The notes under the pieces were generated by a model that saw only the letters and a list, made by a program, of their open reading frames with translations, did not search any database and was not told the DNA's origin. From contig NZ_QGTM01000012.1 of the NCBI RefSeq assembly GCF_003182195.1, positions 1 to 64,000 on the forward strand: DNA of 64,000 bases. The letters are read 5' to 3'. The stretch comes from Halomonas sp. A11-A. Its GTDB lineage: Bacteria; Pseudomonadota; Gammaproteobacteria; Pseudomonadales; Halomonadaceae. Positions 43,278 through 54,270 of the stretch are shown in pieces. Position 1 is the stretch's first letter. Every line of letters begins with the position of its first letter. The translations under genes were made by a program, and so were the position numbers.

Positions 43278-44063
43278 TCAGTCGGAGAAGGCGTCGTCGA
43301 CGTCGGCGTCGTCGAAGTCGGCGTCGTCGAAATCGAAGTCATCCATGGCGAAGGGGTCATCGCCCATCTCGCCATCGCTGATCTCGAAGCGGCGCCGCTG
43401 CAGCCAGGCGTCGCGGATGAAGCTGTAGCGGTCACCGCGGATCAGCTCCTCCTGGTCGAGCAGCCCCGCCCGGGTATCGATGATGCGCAGCGCAGTAAGG
43501 CCGAGGCGCGTCTCGTCATCCTCGATGTAGGTGGTCGGATAGCTGTACATGTCGGCGGGCAGGCCACCGGTATCGCGCACCGTGCTCGGTCCCAGGAGGG
43601 GCAGCACCAGGTAGCGTGACTCCTCCCACCCCCACACGGCCAGGGTCTGGCCGAAGTCCTCATCGCGGCCGGTGATCTCCATATGGGTGGCGAAGTCCCA
43701 TAGGCCGCCGATGCCGACGGTGGTGTTGATCAGGAAGCGCGACATGGCGATGCCCGCGTTGCCCGGCTTGCCCTGCAGCAGGCTGTTGATCGCCGTGCGC
43801 GGCTCGCCCAGGTTGGAGAAGAAGTTGCCCACCCCGGTCTGCACCGGCTGGGGCGTCACCGCCCGATAGCCCCGAGCGGTGGGCTTCAGCACGGCGCGAT
43901 CCACCGCATCGTTGAAGGCGAACACCCGCCGGTTGAAGCCCTCCCAGGGGTCATCGGGATGGCGCTCCTCGATGGTCGCGGTGCTGGCGCAGCCGGCCAG
44001 CATCGCCACGGCCAGCAGACCCGCCGCCGCCCTGCCCCGCCTTCCTGTCGTAGTGGCTGTCAT
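43278..44063 (-). CDS. mlaA: MlaA lipoprotein (VacJ)
   Basis: 261 residues from ATG 44063. Lipoprotein signal with lipobox LAGC (lipidated C25). The MlaA core includes DPWEGFNRRVFAFND, GNFFSNLGEPRTAINSLLQG and YLVLPLLGPSTVRDT. It is an outer-membrane component that removes mislocalised phospholipids with OmpC and the Mla pathway. The C-terminus has an unusual tail of about 20 residues, almost all Asp, Phe and Ala, built from a degenerate DDADF-like repeat. It heads an operon with the phosphatase and STAS genes. Confidence 0.92.
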   Translation of the reverse strand: MTATTTGRRGRAAAGLLAVAMLAGCASTATIEERHPDDPWEGFNRRVFAFNDAVDRAVLKPTARGYRAVTPQPVQTGVGNFFSNLGEPRTAINSLLQGKPGNAGIAMSRFLINTTVGIGGLWDFATHMEITGRDEDFGQTLAVWGWEESRYLVLPLLGPSTVRDTGGLPADMYSYPTTYIEDDETRLGLTALRIIDTRAGLLDQEELIRGDRYSFIRDAWLQRRRFEISDGEMGDDPFAMDDFDFDDADFDDADVDDAFSD

Positions 44064-44106
44064 CCTGCTCTCCTTGCGGCTCGTTTCGCGAATGGTTGGC
44101 TGGGCG

Positions 44107-45219
44107 TCAGACACGTTTCACCACCACGCTGCCGGCGCTGTAGCCCGCCCCGAAGGAGCAGATCACCCCCAGCGCTCCGGCGGTAAGGTCATCATGGTGC
44201 AGGTGGAAGGCGATGATCGAGCCCGCCGAGCTGGTGTTGGCGTAGCGGTCGAGGATGATCGGCGCCTCCTGCTCGCTGGGCTCGCGGCCCAACACCCGGC
44301 GGGCGATCAGGTCGTTCATGTGGCGGTTGGCCTGGTGCAGCCACATCCGCGCCAGGTCGTCGCCGGAGAAGCCCAGCGCCTGCAGGTGCGCCCCGATCAG
44401 CGCCGCCACCAGGGGGCAGACCTCCTTGAAGACCCGGCGCCCCTCCTGGACGAAGAGCTTGTCCAGCGCCTGGGGGTCCGCGTCGGTGACCCGGTTGAGA
44501 AAGCCGGCGTTGTTGCGGATGGCATTGGAGAAGCGCGTCACCAGGCGCGTGCCGAGGATCTCGAAGCGCGCCTCACTGGTGGCCAGGTCGTCGCGCTCCA
44601 GCACGATGGCGGTGCAGGCGTCGCCGAAGATGAAGTGGCTGTCGCGGTCGCGGAAGTTGAGGTGCGCCGAGCAGATCTCCGGGTTGACCACCAGCGCCCG
44701 GCGGGCGCTGCCGGCGCGGATGGCGTTGGCCGCAGTCTCGATGGCGAAGGTAGCCGAGCTACAGGCCACGTTCATGTCGAAGGCGTAGCCGCCGGCGCCC
44801 AGCGCGGCTTGCAGCTCCACCGCCACCGCCGGATAGGGGCGCTCCAGGTTGGAGCAGCCGACGATGACGAGATCGATATCGGCGGCCTCCACCCCGGCAC
44901 GGGCCAGGGCCTGGCGGGCCGCCACGGCCCCCATCTCGCACTGGATGGAGGGCTCGTCGTTGCTGCGCTCGCGCAGCCGAGGGCGCATGCGCTCGGGGTC
45001 GAGGATGCCCTCGGCATCGAGCACATGGCGGCTGCGGATGCCCGAGGCCTTGACGATGAACTCGCTGCTCGAGTGCGCCAGGCGCTCCTCGATGCCGGCT
45101 TCGGCACGGCGTGCGTTCTCGGCGTCCACCCAGGCATTGAACGAGGCCACCAGGGCATCGTTGTCGATGGTGTGCTCCGGCGTGAAGAGTCCTGTGCCGG
45201 TGATCACGACGTTGGTCAT
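44107..45219 (-). CDS. KASIII-like 3-oxoacyl-ACP synthase
   Basis: 370 residues from ATG 45219 (GGGAGA upstream). Thiolase-fold condensing enzyme with the FabH-type triad: C153 in [10 protein letters not shown], histidine in [10 protein letters not shown] and asparagine in YANTSSAGS. An insertion after residue 30 and the length resemble the Pseudomonas PA3286 type that condenses octanoyl-CoA with malonyl-ACP, shunting beta-oxidation intermediates into synthesis. Specificity is inferred from resemblance. It lies 65 bases behind hrpA. Confidence 0.85.
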   Translation of the reverse strand: MTNVVITGTGLFTPEHTIDNDALVASFNAWVDAENARRAEAGIEERLAHSSSEFIVKASGIRSRHVLDAEGILDPERMRPRLRERSNDEPSIQCEMGAVAARQALARAGVEAADIDLVIVGCSNLERPYPAVAVELQAALGAGGYAFDMNVACSSATFAIETAANAIRAGSARRALVVNPEICSAHLNFRDRDSHFIFGDACTAIVLERDDLATSEARFEILGTRLVTRFSNAIRNNAGFLNRVTDADPQALDKLFVQEGRRVFKEVCPLVAALIGAHLQALGFSGDDLARMWLHQANRHMNDLIARRVLGREPSEQEAPIILDRYANTSSAGSIIAFHLHHDDLTAGALGVICSFGAGYSAGSVVVKRV

Positions 45220-45284
45220 ACGCTCTCCCTTTCGCGGCCCAAGCCGCCAAGGCCGCTCGTCGCGGCCGCTGTGCATGCGGGCGC

Positions 45285-48200
45285 TCAGGGGCGCCCGGTG
45301 ATCTCCGCCCAGCGCTTCTCGAGGCGCTTGGCGGAGACCGCAAATCTGGTCCCCAGCTGCTGAGCGAAGAGCGAGACGCGCAGCTCCTCGATCCACCAGC
45401 GGAACTCGGCCAGCGCCGGGGGCGCCATGCCGCCACGGCGTTCACTCTGCAGACGAGCCTCGAGGCGCGACTCCAGGGCGTGGATCTCCTGCATGTGCAT
45501 CTGGTCGCGCATGCGCTCGAGGGGGGCCTTCTCCAGGCGGATCAGCGCCGCCTCCATGTAGCGCGGGTACTCCTCGAGCCACTCCCCCGCCTCGCTGATG
45601 AAGCCGGGGTGGACCAGCCGTGCCATCTGCGCCTTGAGGTCACTGTATACCAGGGCCAGGGCCAGGTTCAGGTTGCCCTTCAACGCCTTGGTCACCGCCA
45701 GGTGGCCCTTGAGGGCGGCCTCCAGGGTCACGACCAGGGCCTCGGCTCGGGGCAGCAGCTCAGCACGGGTCGCCGCCAGGCGCGCCTCGAGCTCAGCCGC
45801 CGAGCGCGGCAACGGGTCCTGCGCCACTCCCCGGGTGAACACTGCCCGCACCACGTCGTCGATCAGCTGGCGCTTGCTGCCCACCTTGGCGAACAGCAGG
45901 GCGCAGGTCTCGAGCCCCTTGAGGCGCTCGATGGCCCGAACCGCCTCGGGCAGGCGCTGCATGGCCAGGCTGACCACGCCATCGCGGTGGGCCTCCCGGG
46001 CCTTGTCGGGATGGTCGAAGAGTTCCACCCGGAAGGTTCCGCCGTCGGCAACCAGGGCCGGGTAGGCCTCGACGCGGATACCCGCCTGGGAGGTGACCCG
46101 CGACTCGGGCAGCGGCGCCTCGGGCAGCCCCGCCACCGGCGCCTCCATCCGCACCTCCTCGGCCAGCGCCCGGGCGCCCTGCCCCGCCGCTTCCTCGAAG
46201 CGCCGCTCCAGCGCCCGGGCGTCGCGCCCCTGGCCGATCACTCGGCCCTCATGGTCCACCACCCTGAGGTTCATCACCAGGTGGGGCTCGAGCTGGTCCC
46301 GCTGCCAGTCGTCGGGGTGGACGCGCACGCCGGTGCGCCGGCGCAGGAACTCGCCCAGCGCCTCGGTGAGGGGCACGTCGTCGGGCACCAGCGCCTCCAG
46401 GGCGGCGTCCACCCAGTCGGGAATCGGCACCACCTGGCGGCGCACCGCCTTGGGTAGCGATTTCATCAGGGCGATGCATTTCTCGCGCAGCAGCCCCGGC
46501 ACCAGCCACTCGAGCCGCGCCAGCGGCAGCTGGGGCAGCATGGCCGCCGGCACGGTAAGGGTCACGCCATCGTCGGGCGCGCCGGGCGCAAAGTGATAGG
46601 CCAGCGGGTAGCGCACTCCGCCGAGCACCAGTTCGTCCGGGTAGTCCCGCTCGGTGACCTCGCTGGCCTCCCGGGCCAGCAGCGCGGCGCGGTCGAACTT
46701 GAGCACGTCCGGGTCCTGGGCCTCGGCCTGCTTGCGCCACGCCTCGAAGCCCTTGCCGTTGTGGATGCCCTCGGGAAGGCGCTCGTCGTAGAAGGCGAAC
46801 AGCGTCTCCTCGTCCACCAGGATGTCGCGGCGCCGGGCACGATCCTCCAGGTCCTCGACCTCCTCCACCAGCGCCCGGTTGTGGGCAAAGAACTCGCCGC
46901 GGGTGCGGAACTCCCCCTCCACCAGGGCGCGGCGGATAAAGAGCTCGCGGGCCTCGGCGGGCGCGATAGGGCCGTAGTGGACCCGCCGCCCGGCCACGAT
47001 GGGCAGGCCGAACAGGGTCACCTGCTCCTTGGCCACCACCTGGGCACGCTTCATTTCCCAGTGGGGCTCGGCGTAGCTGCGCTTGACCAGGTGGCCGGCC
47101 ACCGGCTCGATCCACTGGGGGTCGATCTTCGCCACGGTGCGAGCGAAGAGTTTCGTCGTCTCGACCAGCTCGAAGGCCATCAGCCACTTGGGCGACTTCT
47201 TGGCCAGCCCGGAGCCGGGGTGGATGACGAACTTGCGGTTGCGCGCCCCCAGGTACTCGCGGTTCTCGGTGGCAAGCCCCAGGTGCGACAGCAGCCCCGG
47301 CAGCAGCGCCCGGTGCAGGGTGGCGGCATGGCGGCGGCGGGCCTCCTGGCGTGCCTGCTCGGCATCACCCTCCTCGGGGGCGGGCCGCGGCGCCGGCGGC
47401 GGCACCTCGATCTCCATGTCGCGCAGCAGCTGGCGCAGTTGGCGGAAGGTGTCGTGCCACTCGCGCAGGCGCAGGTAGTTCAGGTAGTGGTCCTTGCACC
47501 AGCGGCGCAGTCGGTTGCCGGAGAGCGACTCCCGGGCCGCCTCGAAGCCGTCCCACAGGTTGAGCAGGGCCATGAAGTCGGAGTCCGGGTCCTGCCAGCG
47601 CCGGTGGGCCTGGTCGGCCGCCTGGCGCTTCTCCGCCGGGCGGTCGCGGGGGTCCTGGACCGCCAGGCCGGCGACCACGATCAGCACCTCGCGCAGTCCG
47701 CCCTGCTCGGCGCCAGCCAGCACCATGCGGGCCAGACGCGGGTCGATGGGCAGCCGCGCCAGCTTGCGCCCGATGGGCGTCAGCCGATTGCCGGCATCCA
47801 CCGCACCCAGCTCGAAGAGCAGTCGGAAACCGTCGCTGACGAAGCGCGAGTCGGGCGGGTCGACGAAGGGGAAATCCTCGATGTCACCGAGCTTCAGCGA
47901 CAGCATCGAGAGGATCACCGAAGCCAGGTTGGTGCGCCGGATCTCCGGGTCGGTGAACGCCGGACGGGAGAGGAAGTCCTCCTCGTCGTAGAGGCGGATG
48001 CAGACCCCCTCGGCCACCCGGCCGCAGCGACCCTTGCGCTGGTCGGCGCTGGCCTGGCTGATCGGCTCCACCGGCAGGCGCTGGATCTTGGCCCGGTAGC
48101 TGTAGCGGCTGATGCGCACCAGGCCCGGGTCGATCACGTAGCGGATCCCTGGCACGGTCAGGGAGGTCTCGGCGACGTTGGTGGCCAACACGATGCGCCG

Positions 48201-49316
48201 CCCGGCGTGGGGAGCGAAGACGCGATTCTGCTCGGCATTGGAGAGGCGAGCGTAGAGCGGCAGGATCTCGGTGCCGCGCAGGTCGGCCCGGCGCAGGGTG
48301 TCGGCGGTCTCGCGGATCTCCCGCTCCCCGGGCAGGAACACCAGGATGTCGCGGGGGCCATGGAGCCAGCGCTTGTCGCGCTCGATGCGCTCGATCTCCT
48401 CCACCGCCTGCAGGATGCCCTCCTGCAGGGTGCGATCCTCCTCGTCGTCGGCCTCGCGCGCCAGCGGCCGGTAGCGCACCTCCACCGGGTAGGTGCGCCC
48501 GGAGACCTCCACCACGGGGGCCGGCGTGACCTCGCCATCCTGGCCCGGCAGCGCGAAATGCTCGGCGAAGCGGGTCACGTCGATGGTGGCCGAGGTGATG
48601 ATCACCTTGAGGTCGGGGCGACGGGGCAACAGACGCTTCAGGTAGCCGAGCAGGAAGTCGATGTTGAGGCTGCGCTCGTGGGCCTCGTCGATGATGATCG
48701 CCTCATAGCGGGTGAGGTCGGGATCGTGGCGGGTCTCCGCCAGCAGGATGCCGTCGGTCATCAACTTGACCAGGGTGTCGTCGCTGCTCTGGTCGGTGAA
48801 GCGCACCTGGTAGCCCACCTGCTCGCCCAGCGGGGTCTCGAGCTCCTCGGCCAGCCGCGCGGCCACCGAGCGCGCCGCCAGCCGCCGCGGCTGGGTGTGG
48901 CCGATCAAGCCGCGGCGCCCCAGCCCCAGCTCCAGGCAGATCTTGGGCAGCTGGGTGGTCTTGCCGGAGCCGGTCTCGCCGGCCACCACCACCACCTGGT
49001 GGTCGCGCAGGGCGTCGAGGATCTCCTCGCGGCGCTCCACCACCGGCAGCTCGGGGGGATAGTTGAGCGTCACCGGGCGGGCCGCACGTCGCGCCACCGC
49101 CTCCCGGGAGCGCGCCACGGCCTGCTCCACCTCGCCCAGGCCGCGATCCACCGGCTTGCCCTTCTTCAGCCGCCGCGCCAGGCCGTGCAGGCGCTTGTCG
49201 AGCGACGCGCGGTCGCGCAGCAGCACGCCGTCGAGGGCCTGGCGCAGGGCGCGCAGGCGGTCGGCATCGGTCAGGGCATCGGTGGCGAGAGAAGGGTCGA
49301 TGGTCACGTCGGACAC
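45285..49316 (-). CDS. hrpA: ATP-dependent RNA helicase HrpA
   Basis: 1343 residues from GTG 49316, chosen because GGAG lies 5 bases upstream. DEAH-box helicase: Walker A GETGSGKTTQ (113-122), DEAH at 210-213, SAT motif ITSATID, and motif VI region SADQRKGRCGRV. The OB-fold and DUF3418-type C-terminal regions bring it to the ~1300-residue length of E. coli HrpA, which rescues stalled ribosomes and processes mRNA. A terminator hairpin for fadD lies just upstream, so its promoter must overlap that region. Confidence 0.94.
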   Translation of the reverse strand: MSDVTIDPSLATDALTDADRLRALRQALDGVLLRDRASLDKRLHGLARRLKKGKPVDRGLGEVEQAVARSREAVARRAARPVTLNYPPELPVVERREEILDALRDHQVVVVAGETGSGKTTQLPKICLELGLGRRGLIGHTQPRRLAARSVAARLAEELETPLGEQVGYQVRFTDQSSDDTLVKLMTDGILLAETRHDPDLTRYEAIIIDEAHERSLNIDFLLGYLKRLLPRRPDLKVIITSATIDVTRFAEHFALPGQDGEVTPAPVVEVSGRTYPVEVRYRPLAREADDEEDRTLQEGILQAVEEIERIERDKRWLHGPRDILVFLPGEREIRETADTLRRADLRGTEILPLYARLSNAEQNRVFAPHAGRRIVLATNVAETSLTVPGIRYVIDPGLVRISRYSYRAKIQRLPVEPISQASADQRKGRCGRVAEGVCIRLYDEEDFLSRPAFTDPEIRRTNLASVILSMLSLKLGDIEDFPFVDPPDSRFVSDGFRLLFELGAVDAGNRLTPIGRKLARLPIDPRLARMVLAGAEQGGLREVLIVVAGLAVQDPRDRPAEKRQAADQAHRRWQDPDSDFMALLNLWDGFEAARESLSGNRLRRWCKDHYLNYLRLREWHDTFRQLRQLLRDMEIEVPPPAPRPAPEEGDAEQARQEARRRHAATLHRALLPGLLSHLGLATENREYLGARNRKFVIHPGSGLAKKSPKWLMAFELVETTKLFARTVAKIDPQWIEPVAGHLVKRSYAEPHWEMKRAQVVAKEQVTLFGLPIVAGRRVHYGPIAPAEARELFIRRALVEGEFRTRGEFFAHNRALVEEVEDLEDRARRRDILVDEETLFAFYDERLPEGIHNGKGFEAWRKQAEAQDPDVLKFDRAALLAREASEVTERDYPDELVLGGVRYPLAYHFAPGAPDDGVTLTVPAAMLPQLPLARLEWLVPGLLREKCIALMKSLPKAVRRQVVPIPDWVDAALEALVPDDVPLTEALGEFLRRRTGVRVHPDDWQRDQLEPHLVMNLRVVDHEGRVIGQGRDARALERRFEEAAGQGARALAEEVRMEAPVAGLPEAPLPESRVTSQAGIRVEAYPALVADGGTFRVELFDHPDKAREAHRDGVVSLAMQRLPEAVRAIERLKGLETCALLFAKVGSKRQLIDDVVRAVFTRGVAQDPLPRSAAELEARLAATRAELLPRAEALVVTLEAALKGHLAVTKALKGNLNLALALVYSDLKAQMARLVHPGFISEAGEWLEEYPRYMEAALIRLEKAPLERMRDQMHMQEIHALESRLEARLQSERRGGMAPPALAEFRWWIEELRVSLFAQQLGTRFAVSAKRLEKRWAEITGRP

Positions 49317-49350
49317 GGCGGCTCCGGGGGTGGAGGGCAATAAGGAAAAC

Positions 49351-49378
49351 TGCCCGCACCGGCAAGCCGGAACGGGCA
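49351..49378 (-). terminator. Probable terminator downstream of fadD
   Basis: On the minus strand TGCCCG and CGGGCA form the outer stem and CCGG/CCGG an inner stem, followed by GTTTTCC (complement of 49346-49349 gives four T). It lies about 90 bases after the fadD stop. Confidence 0.65.
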
Positions 49379-49465
49379 GATCATTGTAACGCCGCCGCCA
49401 GGGCAGCGCCTAATCCGAGCCATTGAGGCTGACTATGGCCTTGCCAGGCAGCGGCTATCGACGAT

Positions 49466-51148
<1,683 letters not shown>

Positions 51149-51242
51149 CACGTCTCTCCGCTGAGTCGCCGATGGACCACCGGCGCTTGTTGTTGTCCCG
51201 GGGCCCTACCTTAAACCGGCCAACTCGGAGTGTAAAACGATC

Positions 51243-51264
51243 GATTGAAACAATGGATTGAAAC
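51243..51264. repeat. Direct repeat GATTGAAAC upstream of fadD
   Basis: GATTGAAAC occurs at 51243-51251 and 51256-51264, 13 bases apart and about 100 bases before fadD. TTGAAAC is the half-site of PsrA operators, so these may be weak regulatory half-sites. Confidence 0.35.
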
Positions 51265-51287
51265 CGCTCCCTCCGGCCCCCTCACCG

Positions 51288-52127
51288 CTAGCCTGTGCCC
51301 TGGCCGCCGAAAAGGCCAGCCGGCCGATCTCCCGCATCTCGGCGGCCGTAGCACGCCTGGATCACGCCATCCCGCCATACCAGCAGCTCCCCCGGGACCA
51401 TGCGCTCCCAGGCCTCGTTGTCGGTGAGCGGCTCGGTGGCAATCACCGAGACGATGTCGTGGGTCGTGGTGTGCTCGGCGAAGTTCACGGTGAGCTCGGC
51501 GTCCGAGAGGCTGGCGCGGCCGAACGGGGCCCGCCGGGTGGTATGCGCCAGCTTGGTGGAGCAGAAGGTGTAAAGGTAGTCGCCGTCGGCCAGCAGCAGG
51601 TTGAACACCCCGAGGCCGCGCAGGCGCTCGCAGAGCTGGTGGAGCAGCCGCCACAGCCCCTCGCGTTCGGCGTCGCTCTGCGGGCGCTCCGGGAAGCAGC
51701 GGCGCAGCTCGCCCAGCAGCCAGCAGAAGGCGTGCTCGCTGTCGGTATCCCCGACGGGGCGGTAGAAGCTGAGCGGCAGGCCCCGCCAACCCTCGAGCTG
51801 GCCGTTGTGGGCATAGCACCAGGGGCTGCCCCACATCTCGCGCACGAAGGGGTGGGTGTTGGCCAGGCGGACATGGCCGACGTTGGCCTGGCGAATATGG
51901 CTGATGACGATGTTCGACTTGATCGGGTAGTCGGTGATCAGCCGGGCGATCGGCGAATGCACCGAGGGGTGGGGGTCGCGGAAGTCGCGGTAGCCGCCCT
52001 CCTCGTAGAAGGCGATGCCCCAGCCATCGCGGTGGGGGCCGGTGCCGCCCCCGCGATGCAGGAAGCCGGTGAAGCTGAAGCAGATATCGGTGGGCACGTT
52101 GGCGCTCATGCCCAAAAGCTCACACAT
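51288..52127 (-). CDS. Class II glutamine amidotransferase (YafJ-like)
   Basis: 279 residues. The N-terminal nucleophile is C2 (MCELLGMSANVP). DGWGIAFYE, SHIRQAN, THPFVRE and WCYAHNGQL are the glutaminase motifs that bind glutamine. There is no synthetase domain, so it is a stand-alone amidotransferase of unknown acceptor, like YafJ. It overlaps the VWA-protein gene by 8 bases, indicating coupling. Confidence 0.88.
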   Translation of the reverse strand: MCELLGMSANVPTDICFSFTGFLHRGGGTGPHRDGWGIAFYEEGGYRDFRDPHPSVHSPIARLITDYPIKSNIVISHIRQANVGHVRLANTHPFVREMWGSPWCYAHNGQLEGWRGLPLSFYRPVGDTDSEHAFCWLLGELRRCFPERPQSDAEREGLWRLLHQLCERLRGLGVFNLLLADGDYLYTFCSTKLAHTTRRAPFGRASLSDAELTVNFAEHTTTHDIVSVIATEPLTDNEAWERMVPGELLVWRDGVIQACYGRRDAGDRPAGLFGGQGTG

Positions 52128-53736
52128 ACGGATCCTCCCGGTGGACGACCCGGCGACGCCGCCGGGTCCGGCGCAGGGCCAAAAGGGTCAGCAGCAGCAC
52201 GACCACCAGGCCCGCCACCGCCCACTGGCGCGGGTCGCCGGCGAAGGCCGCGCCACGGCGCTCGAGCCAGGGCCGGCCTTCGCGCCACAGGGTGGCGGCA
52301 TGGGCCGGCAGATCGTGGATGAAATCGATGAAGCGGTCGGCGGCGCTGTCGGGCACCGCCTCGCCCTCGCGGCCGGTGGCAAGATCCTCGTGGAAGCGCT
52401 CGCCCAGGGGAGCCGGGCGCGAATCGCCAACCCCGAGGCCCTCCTCGGCCTCGTCCAGCAGACTCAGCAGCGGCTGCACGTTCACCGCCAGGTCGCGCAG
52501 GCGGTCGATCCCCTCCCCCTGGGCTTGAAAGCGCAGGCGGGCGGCTCCGGAGAGCTCCGGTACCGTCAGCTCGCCGAGGAAGCGCTCCCCCTGGCGGGCC
52601 AGCCAGACCTCCGCCTGCGGCGCCTCTTTGGCATCGAGCAGGGTCGCGCTGATGGCGAGATCCTCCGGGGCCTCCTGCCAGGGCTCCCCGCCGCGGGCCA
52701 GCCAGGCCTCCAGCGGCAGCGTTTGCCCCGGGGTCAGGACGGCCGGCAGCGGCGCCAGCTGCAGGCTCACGGCACCGCTTACCCCGATGCGGCTGTCGTC
52801 GGCGATCTCCCCCTCTACGCGCCACTCGCCGGGGACGGGGTCCGGCACCCGCAGCAGGTCGAAGCGGGGCTCCACCTGCCAGCGGGCGCCGGGCGGCGGC
52901 GAATCGGGCGTGAAGCGCGTACCGTCCGGGGCCACCAGGGTCAGGGGATCGCCGTTCGGAGCGTGGAAGAGCAGCGCCGAGAAGGCCTCGACGCCGGGCT
53001 CGATGGCGAAGCGCCCCTCGGCAAGGGGCACCTGGTCGGCGGGGAAGATGCGCTCGACGATGTCCACGAAGGCACCCAGCAGGCTCTCCGGTGACTGCAC
53101 CAGGGCCGGCAGGCCACCGGTGGTGCGGGAGAGGCGCTCCACCAGGCGGAGGTCGGCCTCGTCGGAGAAGGCGATGGCGTGCACCACCACCCCGCGCTGC
53201 GCCAGCGCCGGGGCAAGCTCATCGAGCAGGGCACGCCGCGAGGCGAGGTCGATCTCCGGCTTGGCTCCCCGTGCCGGCGCCAGGTCGATCATGCCGTCGG
53301 TGAGCAGCACCAGGTGGCGCCAGCCGTTGGCCGGGCTCTCGGCAGCACTGCGCACGGCGGCCTCGATGTCGGTGTGCTGCTGGTACTCCACCAGGGCGGG
53401 ACGCAGGGCCATGGCACGCTCGCGCCACTCGTCGTCGACCTCGCCGAGCGGGAGCGGGTTGTCGACGCGCTCGCCGAAGGTCCAGACGCCGGCCGGGGTG
53501 CCGTCCGGCAGCAGCGCGGACAGCAGCTCCAGGGCGCTGGCCGCGAGCTGGTCGGGATCGTTGCTGCGCATGCTGCCCGAGACATCGATGATCACCCGCA
53601 CGTCCGGGCTCTCCTCAACCGGCTGCGCCAGCCCGACCCCGGCCGCGAGCCACAGCAGGCCCGCCAGCAGCAGGCCGGCGAGGCCACGCCCCGCCCGACG
53701 GCTCCTCCACGACGTCATCATCCACGCCCCGGCCAT
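52120..53736 (-). CDS. Membrane-anchored VWA-domain protein
   Basis: 538 residues. Signal sequence (about 15-37), VWA domain (about 45-235) with the MIDAS motif DVSGS at 51-55 and LLTDGMID, a beta-rich middle, and one membrane helix (about 505-523) followed by a very basic cytoplasmic tail (RRTRRRRR). So most of it is periplasmic with metal-dependent ligand binding. The partner is unknown. It is followed by the amidotransferase and preceded by a small membrane protein in one run. Confidence 0.82.
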   Translation of the reverse strand: MAGAWMMTSWRSRRAGRGLAGLLLAGLLWLAAGVGLAQPVEESPDVRVIIDVSGSMRSNDPDQLAASALELLSALLPDGTPAGVWTFGERVDNPLPLGEVDDEWRERAMALRPALVEYQQHTDIEAAVRSAAESPANGWRHLVLLTDGMIDLAPARGAKPEIDLASRRALLDELAPALAQRGVVVHAIAFSDEADLRLVERLSRTTGGLPALVQSPESLLGAFVDIVERIFPADQVPLAEGRFAIEPGVEAFSALLFHAPNGDPLTLVAPDGTRFTPDSPPPGARWQVEPRFDLLRVPDPVPGEWRVEGEIADDSRIGVSGAVSLQLAPLPAVLTPGQTLPLEAWLARGGEPWQEAPEDLAISATLLDAKEAPQAEVWLARQGERFLGELTVPELSGAARLRFQAQGEGIDRLRDLAVNVQPLLSLLDEAEEGLGVGDSRPAPLGERFHEDLATGREGEAVPDSAADRFIDFIHDLPAHAATLWREGRPWLERRGAAFAGDPRQWAVAGLVVVLLLTLLALRRTRRRRRVVHREDPYV

Positions 53737-53790
53737 GCCCGGCTCCTTAGCCGCTGATCGGCTCCTGTTGGGCCGATGCTCGGCGTGCGA

Positions 53791-54225
53791 TCAGCCGATC
53801 ACCGGCTCGCGACGCCCGCCACCGCCACGCTGGGCGGGAGGGGCATCGTCCTCGTTGTCATCCATGTCGACATAGTGGTCGCGGTCGCCGCCACGCCAGG
53901 CCAGCAGCAGCCCGAAGGCCACGCCCGCCGCCGCACCGGCCGCGGTCAGCATCAGGGCCGGCAGCATCAGGCCGCTGTCGCGCTCGAGGAGGCCCACCAG
54001 GGCCACCACCACCGCCGGCGCCAGACCGGTGTAGAATTCCCCCGCTTCCAGCAGCGGCATTTGGAAGCGCGTCGGCACCCACATCACGCCGGCCACCAGC
54101 CAGGTGATCGGCAACCGCAGCAGCCGCGGCAGGAAGGCCAGGCCCAGGTAGCCGGTCAACAGCACCACCAGCGACAGGACGGCGTAGACCAGCCATAGTA
54201 GGGTCATCGAATCGGTAATTGGCAT
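53791..54225 (-). CDS. Small membrane protein of unknown function
   Basis: 144 residues from ATG 54225. Two or three hydrophobic segments occupy about 8-110; the tail is acidic and then Gly/Arg-rich (DMDDNEDDAPPAQRGGGG). I do not recognise the family. It lies 54 bases upstream of the VWA gene on the same strand and 45 bases from the divergent oligopeptidase gene, so it is probably first in the VWA run. Confidence 0.6.
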   Translation of the reverse strand: MPITDSMTLLWLVYAVLSLVVLLTGYLGLAFLPRLLRLPITWLVAGVMWVPTRFQMPLLEAGEFYTGLAPAVVVALVGLLERDSGLMLPALMLTAAGAAAGVAFGLLLAWRGGDRDHYVDMDDNEDDAPPAQRGGGGRREPVIG

Positions 54226-54270
54226 TGCCACCTCTCTATTCACAGTCTTGAGTATGGTACATCTCCCACC

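Noticed and set aside
46593..49343. Very long open frame on the plus strand opposite hrpA
   Set aside because: Antisense frames of this kind are a consequence of high G+C at third positions; the protein is Gln/Gly/His-rich with no domain.
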